Shown: positions 21,702 through 32,481 of the stretch, one piece after another | Layout: each line of letters starts with the position of its first letter | Numbering within the stretch: the first letter of the stretch is position 1 | Assembly (NCBI GenBank): GCA_027922465.2 | Contig: BQMF02000195.1 | Coordinates: forward strand, 558,001 to 622,000 | Length of the DNA: 64,000 nucleotides | DNA from: Turritopsis dohrnii | Lineage: Eukaryota; Cnidaria; Hydrozoa; Anthoathecata; Oceaniidae | Direction of reading: 5' to 3' | Notes under the pieces: generated by a model | Seen by the model: the letters and a program-made list of their open reading frames with translations, nothing else | The model's database searches: none | What the model was told of the DNA's origin: nothing | Made by a program: the position numbers and the translations under genes

Positions 21702-21732
21702 ACAGGCAGAGAATCGGCTATTAAAATATAGA

Positions 21733-22488
21733 TTCATTCCTTTACCAGTATCCCGGGTAAAAATTTTTACCACGCCTAACTTTGAGGATTATGTACGCAA
21801 AACCTGTATGGAAAATAGGTGACGAAAAATATAATAAGAACCCCGTGACCGAAACTTAAATCACCGAATTGGAAATGGAAAGTGTGCCTATGCTTTAGAG
21901 TTCGAAAAACTGATCAAAACTGTATGGCATTGTTTCGCTACAATACACCGTTACTGAGATATCGTAGATCAAAGATTTTGATGTCATCATAGCTGCATCA
22001 CTCAAGAGAAAATTGGCCTAAATATTTCGTCACCGTATTGCCTATATCGTGGATCCAAAAAACGTCAGGTATCCCTATTGGTTCTTGAGATATTTCCCCG
22101 AGAACGTTCGATTAGGGATGCAATGCAATGGTTCCACCATATGATGATTAACAAATCCCACGTTCCCGTCTGCAAACCCCGTGACGGAAATTTTAATTAC
22201 GCAATCGCAATTCAAAATTGTATCCATGTTGTGGAGCTTGAAAAACTGATCAAAATAATGTATGGGATCGCTTCGCTGCGATCAAGATTTTGATGATGTC
22301 ATAGCCGCACCACCCAAAAATATTTAGATCCAAAACTTTCGTCATCTCATCGCTGGTATCTGCGATCCCAAAAAACGTCACTTATCCCTATTGGTTCCCG
22401 AGACATTTCCCCAAAAACGTCGAGTTCGATTCTAAGAAGCACTTGACCGTAAAATGTAATTAATAAATATAACACTCCCTAAAATAAA
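21733..22488 (-). mobile_element. Helitron-like family B element, reverse orientation
   Basis: The 3' end abuts the family A element: ATTCATTCC, CCAGTATCCCGG, then the palindrome GGTAAAAATTTTTACC. The interior has the family words, and the 5' end TCCCACTTTTATTTTAGGG lies at 22488. The distal part (about 22300-22488) is shared with 8290-8517 as part of the segmental duplication. Confidence 0.65.
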
Positions 22489-23612
22489 AGTGGGATGCAC
22501 AATGACATTTTCTATGGCGTTAGTTAACCAACTTATTCCAAACACATAGTTCGGAATTCCTTCTAGGGAGAGAGATGACGTCGTGAGAATTGACTGTTGG
22601 AAGACATTTTAGCAAGAATAACTTATAATAAAATTTCAAAGAGGTATGTATCATAACTTGAACAAAACTGAGCAAAGAATTTGGTTAACCATGACTGACA
22701 TTTAACTAAACTATGTAAAGAAGTTATATTCATTCCATGCCTCAGTCAGTGGTTTCAGAATCAACAAATCTGTTATCACAACTCTTACACAATTCTCCCA
22801 CAAATCACCAAACCAGTTCTATATTTCACAAGCCAACAAATACTCAAACAAAAACAATCGACCATGTATAAACAAGCAAACAAACAAAAAAAGCAAAAAA
22901 ACCCAAAAAAACAAGTATATGTTTACGAAGCAAAACAGACTCAAACTTTATTAAACTCGATATCAATATCACCAACAAACTGTATCTTCCCATTATCATT
23001 ATTAAATTCGCCTACATCGTCATCCTCGTGTGCTAACGTCAATGAAACCATTCCGATATAATGGTTCACAAGCTTCATTAACCGGTTTATCGTTTTTAAC
23101 ACTCAAATCCCTAATCGCAATGCTCCATGCTAGTGGAACTTAGAAATAGGGAGCAACAGTTAAGTGTCCGTTAAAATTTACAGCCACAGTTGCACCAGAT
23201 ATATTCACATACTTACTATTTAAAAAGATATTACGTATATATCATGGGGCTTATGTATTACGTTCAAATTAAGATTTGAACTTGAATTATTTTACAGCAT
23301 AATCATTTCCTATTATTAATGTTTCTGTTATTTCTACGGGAATTTGAGAATAATTCAGGAAATATTTCCATTCACAATTTATATAAACTGCACCTAGTGT
23401 CTGTTTGATCCACATTCACTGCCATTCATCCTTTTTTTTCTTGTGATTTCTACTCATTTTTTTTTCGACTTACTTGCCCAAAATGCAGGAACAGGTGTTA
23501 CAGATGTTCCGGAAAGCAAAACTTTCTTCGTGATAACATTCCATCACCAGAAACGTTTGCGTTGCTTAGGCTTCCTAAAACCATAGAATTGACAACTTCT
23601 TATAAATATCTT
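22489..23612. repeat. Segmental duplication copy 2, block 1
   Basis: Collinear with 8518-9660. The paralogue of the (CAAA)n tract is short and interrupted here. Confidence 0.9.
22930..23440 (-). pseudogene. Coding-like decayed segment, unknown protein (copy 2)
   Basis: Paralogue of 8995-9465 with the same protein-like blocks (HVNISGATVAVN-like, AWSIAIRDLSVKND, NEACEPLYRNGF) and the same frameshift after DVST. It was decayed before duplication. Family not recognised. Confidence 0.4.
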
Positions 23613-24795
23613 ATTCAATTTCCGCGCGCTATGCGTAGGAAATTGTTTGGTTTAGACATTCTATCTATCTGACTGTCTATGTAACAGTTTTTTGCCGTTT
23701 TCGGAAAGTCCGTTCGGATTTCGAATTGTTTGTTTATTCAGAATAGTTAATGAAAGACCCAAAACTCTATGCAAAATGTAATACTAAAAGGCCACTTTCA
23801 ATATTAATTCATAAAATGTTAACTTTTTAATACTTTTGGAATACTTTTAGAAGTTATTTTAGCCGTTTTATGTTGAAAACTTCCCAGTTTAATTATCCTT
23901 TAAAATTTCCTTAAAAAGTCAGTAAAATATGCACACCGAGCACGTGAAACGTTCTCGAACCGATTTAGTTTATGTTATGAGGAAGTTGTATAATAGATTA
24001 TTTAGAAGAAACTTTGAAGAAGAATTTTAAGACTTTATCTACTATTGCAATCGAAATATAATCATGAGAACATTCCTTGGAGGAAATATTGATATTCAGC
24101 TGACTCTGGAAAAAAATTCTTGAAAAAGAAGGTGAATGTTTGATAGTAAACTAAACTTTGCTGTGAAAAAAACTTTAAAATCACAGCAGAAATGTATGTA
24201 GTATCAAAATTACTGGTGAATACGTCATACGTCCTATCAATAAATGCATGAAATAACTTCATTTCATTTAATAAATATTACACCGAAAGTTGAAGATATT
24301 GAAAAAAAACAAAAACAAATGACATTGTCATAGCTGCACAAATCACTTGTGTGTTGTGAATGAATTGATCCAAACATACATACTGCAAGTATAAACATGT
24401 GCAAGATATTGGTGAACGATATGTCTTATAAAACTGTTTTTTTGGCTCTGAAACATCATAGTGAATTGAAAAGCAGTAATAAATTAAAGAAGGGATTAGC
24501 TAATTTGGGGAATTCCAGACTGTATCAAATTATTCATCACTGTACAATGGTCGGTCAATTTATCACTGTGTGGAACCGATTAGCTTTAAATTCACATTAA
24601 AAGGTTTTAAGATTACATTGTTCAAAATAATCCTGCAAACCGTTCAATGGAGGTACAATGATTTAGTTTGGATATATATATGTCAGGAAAACAAACTTTG
24701 GATGATGATTCAAATCCAACCAATTATATACATACAATGAGATCACTAAAGCCTTGTGAAAATTTGGAGTGTAATATGTTCTAGGACACAATACG

Positions 24796-25434
24796 GGGAT
24801 TTTTTTTTGCGTGGATTAAGTTTTGCGACTTTTGCGAATTTTAGTCAAATTCACAAAAATAAATTGACGCAAAACATCAAGAAATGAACGATTCGTGAAA
24901 ATAAATGCACGCAAAATTTCATGATTTTATTTGCTCATTTTTTGGCTCTGTGTACCTACAGAACTAACTTGTTGTTCGTATATAAAAATTCGTAACTAAA
25001 ACTTTCATCACTGCTAATTTCAGACATGTTTCTTTTTCTCGTATAACATACGCTACATTTATTTTGAACTTTTGTACGTCATTATAAATTCTCGGCTCCA
25101 GATCCCAAACTTTTCAGCGATCTTGAAAAGAAACGGCTTTATGCAGAAATATAAAGAGCTCATTCATGTAGAATAAAAGTTCTTTCGCTTATAAAATTAT
25201 GATTTTATAAGTTATATTTACAGAAGGTTAAGTAGAAAAAGATTTTTGAAAAATTAAATTTTCAAGTTTAGTTCTCCTTTTAGGTATATTATAAAGTACA
25301 CGCATTGCACTTTGTGCCCATTCGCAAATATAAATCCAAACATTTTCCTTTAGAAGCTCCGACTCAAAAAGTTAATCCACGCAAAACGCTCTCAAACCTT
25401 GGCTCGCAAAAGTTAGTCCACGCAAAAAAATCCC
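24796..25434. mobile_element. MITE with GGGATTTTTTTGCGTGG ends
   Basis: Inverted ends of about 30 bases (GGGATTTTTTTTTGCGTGG against GGGATTTTTTTGCGTGG, continuing to TTTTGCGA), with extra CGCAAAA words just inside. It is non-coding and no clear target duplication is seen. Confidence 0.7.
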
Positions 25435-25559
25435 TTTAAGGTATATCATGTTTGAAAAGAACATTTTCATACAGATCCTAACAAAGTTTCATTGTGTCAT
25501 TTGTCTTTTCGTGCACATTGGTGTTTTTTATAAACTCTATGGAAGTGGTAATATGGAGA

Positions 25560-25724
25560 CAGTGGTGGATCTAGAGTGTAGTTGCAACTTGTGGAGAAGC
25601 GCATTGACATAATTTGTGAATTCAGTTCATATTATCAATGGGATTATTTGAACCTTTTTCTTTTATGTTTGAATTGCTAACACTCTCCTACACAAGTTAC
25701 GGCTTACCTCTGGATCCGTGACTG
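25560..25724. mobile_element. Short hAT-like MITE
   Basis: Ends CAGTGGTGGATCTAGAG and (inward from the right) CAGTCACGGATCCAGAGG; subterminal GCAACTTGTGGAG and GTAACTTGTGTAGGAG also pair. This is hAT-style CAGxGGxGGATC. No clean 8-bp duplication. Confidence 0.55.
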
Positions 25725-26306
25725 GTTGGTTTAGTAGAAATAGATTTTCATATTGTATGTTATGTTGATTTAAGTTATGTATAAGCAATGTAATTTTTAT
25801 CTTCTTGTAATCCTGTTAAATGTCATGGATTAAAATCTTTGAAATCCCCAAGTTTCTCCTGCTCTTATTAATGCAGTTATGAACAATTTCTTGTAATGTT
25901 TACTTAAATATATCACCAAATTCACATTTCTGGCAAAATTTGGAAGGTGTGCACGAAGAACAATTGTAAGGTCCTGATATCAAAGTCGGCAGTTACTTGC
26001 AGATCATAAATAGCCGAGGTCTTCAGTTTTTAAACGAGTTTGCTTGTATAACTTTAATAGTTTAATAGTGTTGTGAAAGTCTTCAATCCCATGCAGCCTT
26101 TTTTTCAAATGATTTTGGTTCACTTCTATCGTATATCATTTTATTTTCCATGTGAACCGTAACTCATATTTTGGGAATTGTGATAGACCTGTTCTCACAT
26201 AAGCAGCAAGAAAAGATTGGATAGTCATTCAGATATCTTGAAAGTTAGCCTAAAGCAATTTCCTCTAGGCCTGATGCGGAAATTGTTCAAGCCATGAGGC
26301 TTCTAG

Positions 26307-26682
26307 TTGTTCATTTAAACAAACATCGACATTTTCTTACGGAACATTTGTTAGGATTATAAAGATTGCAAAGTTAGGTTTTATTTGGCTTCTATTGTTT
26401 ATTCTCAATTGAGTTACAAAACATCAGAAGACCAAATATGCATAACGTCGTTATATAATTTTAGTCCAAATACCGTGGTTCATATACGTCCATTAAGCGA
26501 ATATAACAGATATAGTTAAAGCGAAACATATGAGAAATGAAAAGGATAGAATGAGGCAAAATTGATTTTCATATTTCTAATTTTAATGCTTTAATGATTC
26601 GGAATTTCGCTTATTAAAATTCAATAAGCACAAAGACGTTTTATCAACGTTGTTTCGATATCCTGTTTAATTGCCGTTTGAC
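26307..26682. repeat. Segmental duplication copy 2, block 2
   Basis: Collinear with about 9665-10040 in copy 1. Confidence 0.9.
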
Positions 26683-28450
26683 CTAAAGGGAATTAAACGA
26701 AAATGTGCTGTAGATTTAGATAACATTCCAGCATCCTACCTAAAGGACATTAAGTTTGTAATAGCAAAACCACTGGCCCACGTTATAAACTGCTCGCTAA
26801 AACCTGGTAAAGTACCATGTGACTTCAAAATAGCAAAAGTTGTTCCGGTTTTTAAATCTGGCTCTAAAGACAAATTCGACAACTACGGACCCATCAGTGT
26901 TCTGCTCGCCGTATCAAAATTTTTAGAGAAATGTGTGCACCGACAAATTATGGATCACATTGAATCACACTGTTTGATATCTCCACTTCAATTCGGTTTC
27001 AGGGAATGTCGTTCTACCGAGCTGGCAACTGTGCATTTTGTGGATGAAATTAGAAAAGCGATGGGTAAAGGAATGCTAACTGGTGCCATTTACTTAAACC
27101 TTAGCAAAGCATTTGATACAGTTAGCCATGCATCGATAATTGAGAAACTGCCCGGATTCGGAATCACAGGAATTCCCCAAAACTGGATTACCAGCTACTT
27201 GTTTGGTCGCTTTCAATAGGTTTCGTATGATGGGACGAGTTCCTCTCAAGAACCAGTATTCTGTGGAGTTCTGCAGGGGTCCATTCTTGGACCTCTCCTG
27301 TTTCTTCTACACTTTAATGATTCGGCTACAGTTTTATCTCAATGCAGGATAACCAAATAAGCAGATGATACTGTCCTTTACTACTCTGCAAAGTCTATTG
27401 ATGACATTGAAAAGGTCTTGACACATGAATTCAAGATATTTGTAAACTGGTTGAAAGAGAATGAGCTTATCCTGAATTGTTAGAAAGGCAAAACAGAACT
27501 TATAGTTTTTGGTACTAACAACCGCCTGCATAAACTTAATGACCAACCAATCATTATCCAACATCAATATACTGACATAAACTGCACCGATACCTACAAG
27601 TACCTGGGAGTACTATTAACGAGTAACCTGAATCTAACTGAACACATCAGGAAATCGATATCAAAAGCTTCATGGCGTGTTAATCTGCTACGAAAACTGA
27701 GATTTATGCTAGATCCAAAAACCAGTTATACCATCTACAAAACGATGATTCTCCCTTTCTTAACGTACTGTTCCTTTGTAACGATTGGTGTAATCCCAGA
27801 ATACTTGAAGGACAAGATCGCCAGTTTGGAACAACGTGCACAGGAAATTGTAGGACATGAGTTTGTGATACCCAAGTCAAACACAATTATTCGTAATAAG
27901 GCCGCAAATTATGTTCATCGGTGCCTAACTAATGATGTATGCTCAAATTTCAAAAACTATTTTCAACTATGCACTGGACGAGATACACGAAACAATGGAA
28001 ACCTTATACGACTACCACGAGTAAAATTAGAAGCAGAACGGAACTCGTTTTACTTTCAAGGGGCTTTGATATACAACAGTCTCCCTTCTGAGATAAGAGC
28101 TGAAAAGGATTATGAAAAATTTAAAAATCTTATAGGAAATTTATAAATTTTCTGTGTGTATGATAATCACCTATTAGTAACTTTTCTTTTCTTTTTTTGA
28201 CATTCGTTTTCGCCTTTTCTTTAATTCTTAATTGTTTTCTTTAATGTGGTTACATCATTTTCTTTTTTCATTTCATAGCCTCCATGTTTTTGGCTAACTT
28301 GTCTATACGTCTCTTAATATTTTATAATCCTTTACGTCATTTTTGCACAGGACTTCCAGAATAACAGTATTTGTATATATTGTATATATGTATTTATAAC
28401 TGAGGAAGCATCCTGTAATAAATATTCGTAATACTACTAATAATAATAAT
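26683..28450 (+). mobile_element. 5'-truncated CR1/L2-like LINE, dead
   Basis: RT protein can be followed from LDNIPASYLKDI and PISVLLAVSKFLEKCVHRQI through GAIYLNLSKAFDTVSH, an ADDTVLYY block in which the motif tyrosine is a stop (about 27357), TYKYLGVLLTSNLN, to a C-terminal NSFYFQGALIYNSLPSEI ending at 28146. There are several frameshifts. The 3' tail is an AAT-type repeat at 28431-28450. The empty paralogous site (about 10040) shows insertion at GTTTGAC/CGATTAATGG, with three bases (GAT) missing here. Confidence 0.85.
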
Positions 28451-28707
28451 CGATTAATGGTCAAAATGGAAACAGCAAAACAAAACGGAAACCAAGCATG
28501 ACGTTGTACGGATGTTGTGCGACGGTCAAATGACCAATAACCATTAACGAATTTTTGAAATGAAAATAAAAGGTTCTTGTCATTTTCATTTATTTATTTA
28601 TTTATTTATTTATCTATATATTCATGATCAAAGATATAACATACCAAATTTCCCTTACATTGTATGGGTCGACCCGTTGCCTCGAAACTAATGATAGATG
28701 GCATATT
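28451..28707. repeat. Segmental duplication copy 2, block 3
   Basis: Collinear with about 10044-10345, including a (TTTA)n tract at 28584-28612. Similarity to copy 1 stops at GATAGATGGCATATT. Confidence 0.85.
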
Positions 28708-30278
28708 CCTTCCCTTGATACACATGGATATCCAAAATCACATGATTGTTTTGCTGTCAATGATTCGTCGAAATATGTAGGGGCGTTGCTACATTCCAAT
28801 GTATTTTTATATACGCTGCAGACGATATTCAATGACATATCTCCATTTTGGATAAGATTGATGGCACCAGTTGAAGCAAATGTTTTTCTCGAAGAAGATT
28901 TGGCAGCTTATGTGTTTAAAGGGTAGGAACTGTTGCAGAACAGACCCGAATGTACGAAGGGCATGAATTTAGACCCACGAAGCATCTACTACCTTTATGA
29001 AACCACTGCAGACTTAACCATATACCTCATCAATACCAATATGTCATTGCCAAATAAAGTAAAGAAGTGCTTTATTAAAACATTCAAAACGGACGAAGTT
29101 CTATGAGCACTTATTCCATTAATAAACGGTGATTGCAAATCGAATTTTGTTTCAAAAGCGCTCACAAGCTTTCTGAATTTTAATGGCGCAATCGATCGAG
29201 CTGGCTTTACACTTAATAAACTGAAAAACATCTACTTGCATGGATATGGCTATAAAGATATTTTAGCTGTCAACACTGGAGCAAGTGTTTGTCTCAGATT
29301 GACCGATTTAATGAATTGGAAAATCAGAAAGTCAATGCAAAATTCTCTACTCACTGTTAGCATCTGTGATGTAGAAATAAAAATCAAATTTAGGGTTCAT
29401 AACTCCATGCAACATATTCACCTTAATGGAAGTTCAGACGCGGTAGGACTTAATGATGAACTTATTGGAAAGGATTCCAAAGAAACGGCGTTAGAAGCTG
29501 TTGTAGATAAAAGCTCAGAATTCATTTCGACCAGAAGTTAAAAGAACTATTCTTTCTTCATAATTTACAAGCACTTACCATCAAAATTGCATATGTAGAA
29601 CACTACAAAGATTTGGGTATCACTAACCGTACCTTAGAACAAACGCAACAACAGTACTCTGAAGATTTCATGCAGCATATATTGCAATTGAAATCAGTGA
29701 CTTTTGATGATGCATTCATGAGTGAAGGAAAAAAAGAACTGGGAAATCTATTACAGGAGATCTATTTTGAAATGAGATTAGAAGAAGATTCAAATGCAAC
29801 ATTGAGAGAAGAGGCGAAAAGGTCTTCCAGTATTCGAATGAAATATCTTAATGCAGTGAAGCGATACAAAGTAATTTCAGATCGATCACTAGGCTTTCGT
29901 ACAAGCATCAGCAAAGATGTATAAAAGCGCTTAGATAAATTTGACATTTATTTTCTGGTGCATAATAACAAACGTCAGATCAAAGGCGACAAGTTACATG
30001 AAGGACTTTCAAGAAACAAAAATGTTCAAATAATGCAACCCAGAATTTAGTGATAAGGAATTTAATTGAAGCATTATAATCATTTTGATACCAGCTAACG
30101 TTCCAACTGTAACATCGCAACCGCAAACAACATGTAGCCCTGGAAATTTGGCATATTTAATCTCTATACCTCTCGTAACAGCAGCCTTAATAGGTAAGTC
30201 GTTTTGTCTATGAAAATAGTGCTATCTCACTTTTTTATGGCCATGGGAAATCTGGAGCAGCAGGACAACAAATTTTCA

Positions 30279-31484
30279 TTAAGCCTGGTTCAGACCTGAC
30301 GGTTACGGCGATTAAAATCTAGTGTAATCGTCGTAATCGCTGTAATCGTCTAATGTGAACACTTTTGTAATGGTGGTAATCGTCATAAACGACAAAATAT
30401 AAAAAATTTTGATATCTTATCGTCGTAGTCGCTCTATTGTATTTAAAAACCTATTGAATTTCACGTCAATTTCATTGTTTTAAGGGCTCAGCGTACGTTT
30501 CAAAAGTGAAAATTTTCTTTTTCAAATTTTTTTGACAAATGCAATCATTAGGTCATTATTACACTACATTAAAAGTTATAGCGAAAAATAATGGTTTTTG
30601 AGAAAGTTATGGGCATTTTTTGATATTCAACATTTCTAAGTTATGACAACCTTTAATACAATCTGTTATATACTCAAAAGGCGATTAATTAAATTAGCAG
30701 CTCACTTTGTGAATTTATTAAAGGCTGTCATATTGTCGTTTATGTGATGAAAAATTATTAATGTTGTACCTTCTATGAGCTCCATCTTTCCAGCAAGTGG
30801 CTCATTTCCTTTAAAACTTTGCACGGCGGTAGATGAAAGCCTGTGACCGAAAAATTTGCCCGAGATTTGAGAGAAAATTCCTGATTGGCTCAAAATCCGA
30901 GATTGTTTTCAACTATCCAATAGCACAAAAGTATGGAAAAAACAAACAACTGTTTTTCTCCTGAATAAAACCATTAATTAAGATTCGCGGGCACACGTTG
31001 TTTCCACTAATGGTGAGGAATCGCCACAAACAAAAAAACATGTAAAAAACCTTTTTTATCGGGAGTTGGAGCTCAAAGGAGCAAACAAAAGTCCGTATTT
31101 TTGAACGTTTTTGCAGACTAACTTCTTCCTTGTTATTTATGTAAATATATCATTTTATACATCGTTGGAAAGAAAACTTATTGCTCTACACGAATTCACG
31201 AAATATTTTTACTTAAAATGTAATGGTAAAAAGAAATAACGGAAAAAGTTATGCAATGCATATGTGAGTAAAAGGTACGCTGAGCCCTTAAGATCGTGAG
31301 GGAACGTGCTTCAAATTTTACAAATAAGTTCAAACTTAAGAAGGGAAGTATCGTGTGTTTGAAACAATTTTGAAATTGGTATTTTGAGATACTTGAGAGT
31401 GTTCAGACCGATTGGCGATTACGACGACTGATATTTTTTTAATCGTCGTAATCGTCGTAATCGTCAGGTCTGAGACAGGCTTAA
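30279..31484. mobile_element. TTAA-flanked MITE, outer
   Basis: TTAA at 30279-30282 and 31481-31484. Inverted ends GCCTGGTTCAGACCTGACGG and GCCTGTCTCAGACCTGACGA, followed by GTCGTAATCG words on both sides. Removing the nested element leaves about 390 bases. A TTAA duplication is typical of piggyBac and Kolobok groups; which one is undetermined. Confidence 0.8.
30480..31291. mobile_element. TTAA-flanked MITE, nested inner
   Basis: TTAA at 30480-30483 and 31288-31291 with inverted ends GGGCTCAGCGTACGTTT and GGGCTCAGCGTACCTTT. Inserted within the outer TTAA element. Non-coding. Confidence 0.8.
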
Positions 31485-32481
31485 CAGTGATCCTTTAATC
31501 ACTATTATCGGGGTTAAAAACGTGTACTGTTTAATACGGACAGCACGAATTGTAAGAAAATTGAAACAAACAATCAAAGTGGTTGACACACTTCACATTT
31601 ACATCAGTAGTCTCACAACGGTTATAAGTAGAAACTTGGATAATTAAATAACTGCAGATCAATATTTTACTGAAATTTGAAAATTTTGCAAATTTGGTAA
31701 GACATCTGTGGGATATTTGAAATTGCAGCACCTACCAACTGATTACATACCAGCAACAATTAGAATTGCCGTTAAACGTTTTTGACAGATGCGAAATCAC
31801 TACAACATGTCACTCCGGAAAAAATACAGCTATTTCGATCCAAAACTGAATTATAGCGACCAGTCCCCACTATATGTCGTAATAGAAACATGGTGACTAC
31901 TTATATTTCAGGTTTGAGTGCTGCTGTTTGGTTCGTCCGTAAATACGTATGTAAAATAAATGTGCCAATAGAAAATGAAGAACCACTAATTCATCAAGAC
32001 GAATTACGGTGCAACTAGGGAAACAATGCTTTGATGTAGCCTATGGAAAGATGTAATATGTCTATAAGTTTTATTTTGTTTTTATTGTTTTGACATATAT
32101 AAACCATCAATGAGTAAATTGTAAAATCACTGAAATTTAAACGTATCAAATTACTTAAAATTCATCTGACAATTTCATCAAAACATTCATGGTATAAACT
32201 TTGTAAAATTTGTTTGGGTTATTGAGTTTATAAACAAGATTTTCTTCGTTCTTTCAAACTGTATGATAAGAGTTTTCACTTTCGATCAAAGCACCCTCAT
32301 AAGGGGTAGTTTATGCAGCCACACTTTAAATCGAAAGGCCTGCGATTAGTCATTTACAATACTGTTGCTTATCAATATTATGGCTGTCATAAATGCAGGT
32401 CTTTTGATTTAAATTAGATGGGGTTTAAGCATAGCCACTTAAACTGCCTTTAAAAGCCGCTACACTGCCCTTTTCATTCAT

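Larger units (their letters stand above)
17987..21732 (-). mobile_element. Helitron-like family A element split by a retrotransposon
   Basis: The 3' end (hairpin of GCCGCC/GGCGGC type, then CCAG) lies at 17987, abutting the 5' end of the preceding element with no spacer. The body runs to 18443, is interrupted by the element at 18444-21701, and resumes at 21702-21732 with GGCTATTAAAATATAGA (5' end reversed). Without the insert it is about 490 bases. Confidence 0.7.
23613..26306. mobile_element. 2.7-kb insertion with CAATTTCC/GGAAATTG hairpins at both ends, Helitron-like
   Basis: Defined by comparison with copy 1, where the site (about 9661-9665) is uninterrupted. The left end has the hairpin CAATTTCCGCG...GGAAATTG (23616-23645). 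The right end has CAATTTCC...GGAAATTG (26256-26285), then AAGCC ATGA GGCTT and CTAG (26303-26306) before T. There is no target duplication. A terminal hairpin plus CTAG-T suggests a Helitron/Helentron-like element, but the 5' end is not a clean TC start. No ORF is recognised inside. Two smaller inverted-repeat elements are nested at 24796-25434 and 25560-25724. Confidence 0.6.
28624..32020 (+). pseudogene. Decayed type I membrane protein gene, family unknown
   Basis: Extracellular-looking protein runs in one frame from 28624 to 29541 with in-frame stops at 28924 and 29104, then shifts frame and continues to about 29924 (TLEQTQQQYSEDFMQHIL, EIYFEMRLEEDSNATL). A later exon at about 30084-30193 encodes a short stalk and the membrane segment AYLISIPLVTAALIG, with a GT donor (GTAAGT). 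The last exon, about 31914-32020, reads GLSAAVWFVRKYVCKIN and ends ELRCN-stop after a TTTCAG acceptor. Nested TTAA elements occupy the last intron. I do not recognise the extracellular region. Copy 1 of the duplication keeps only its first ~28 codons. Confidence 0.55.
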
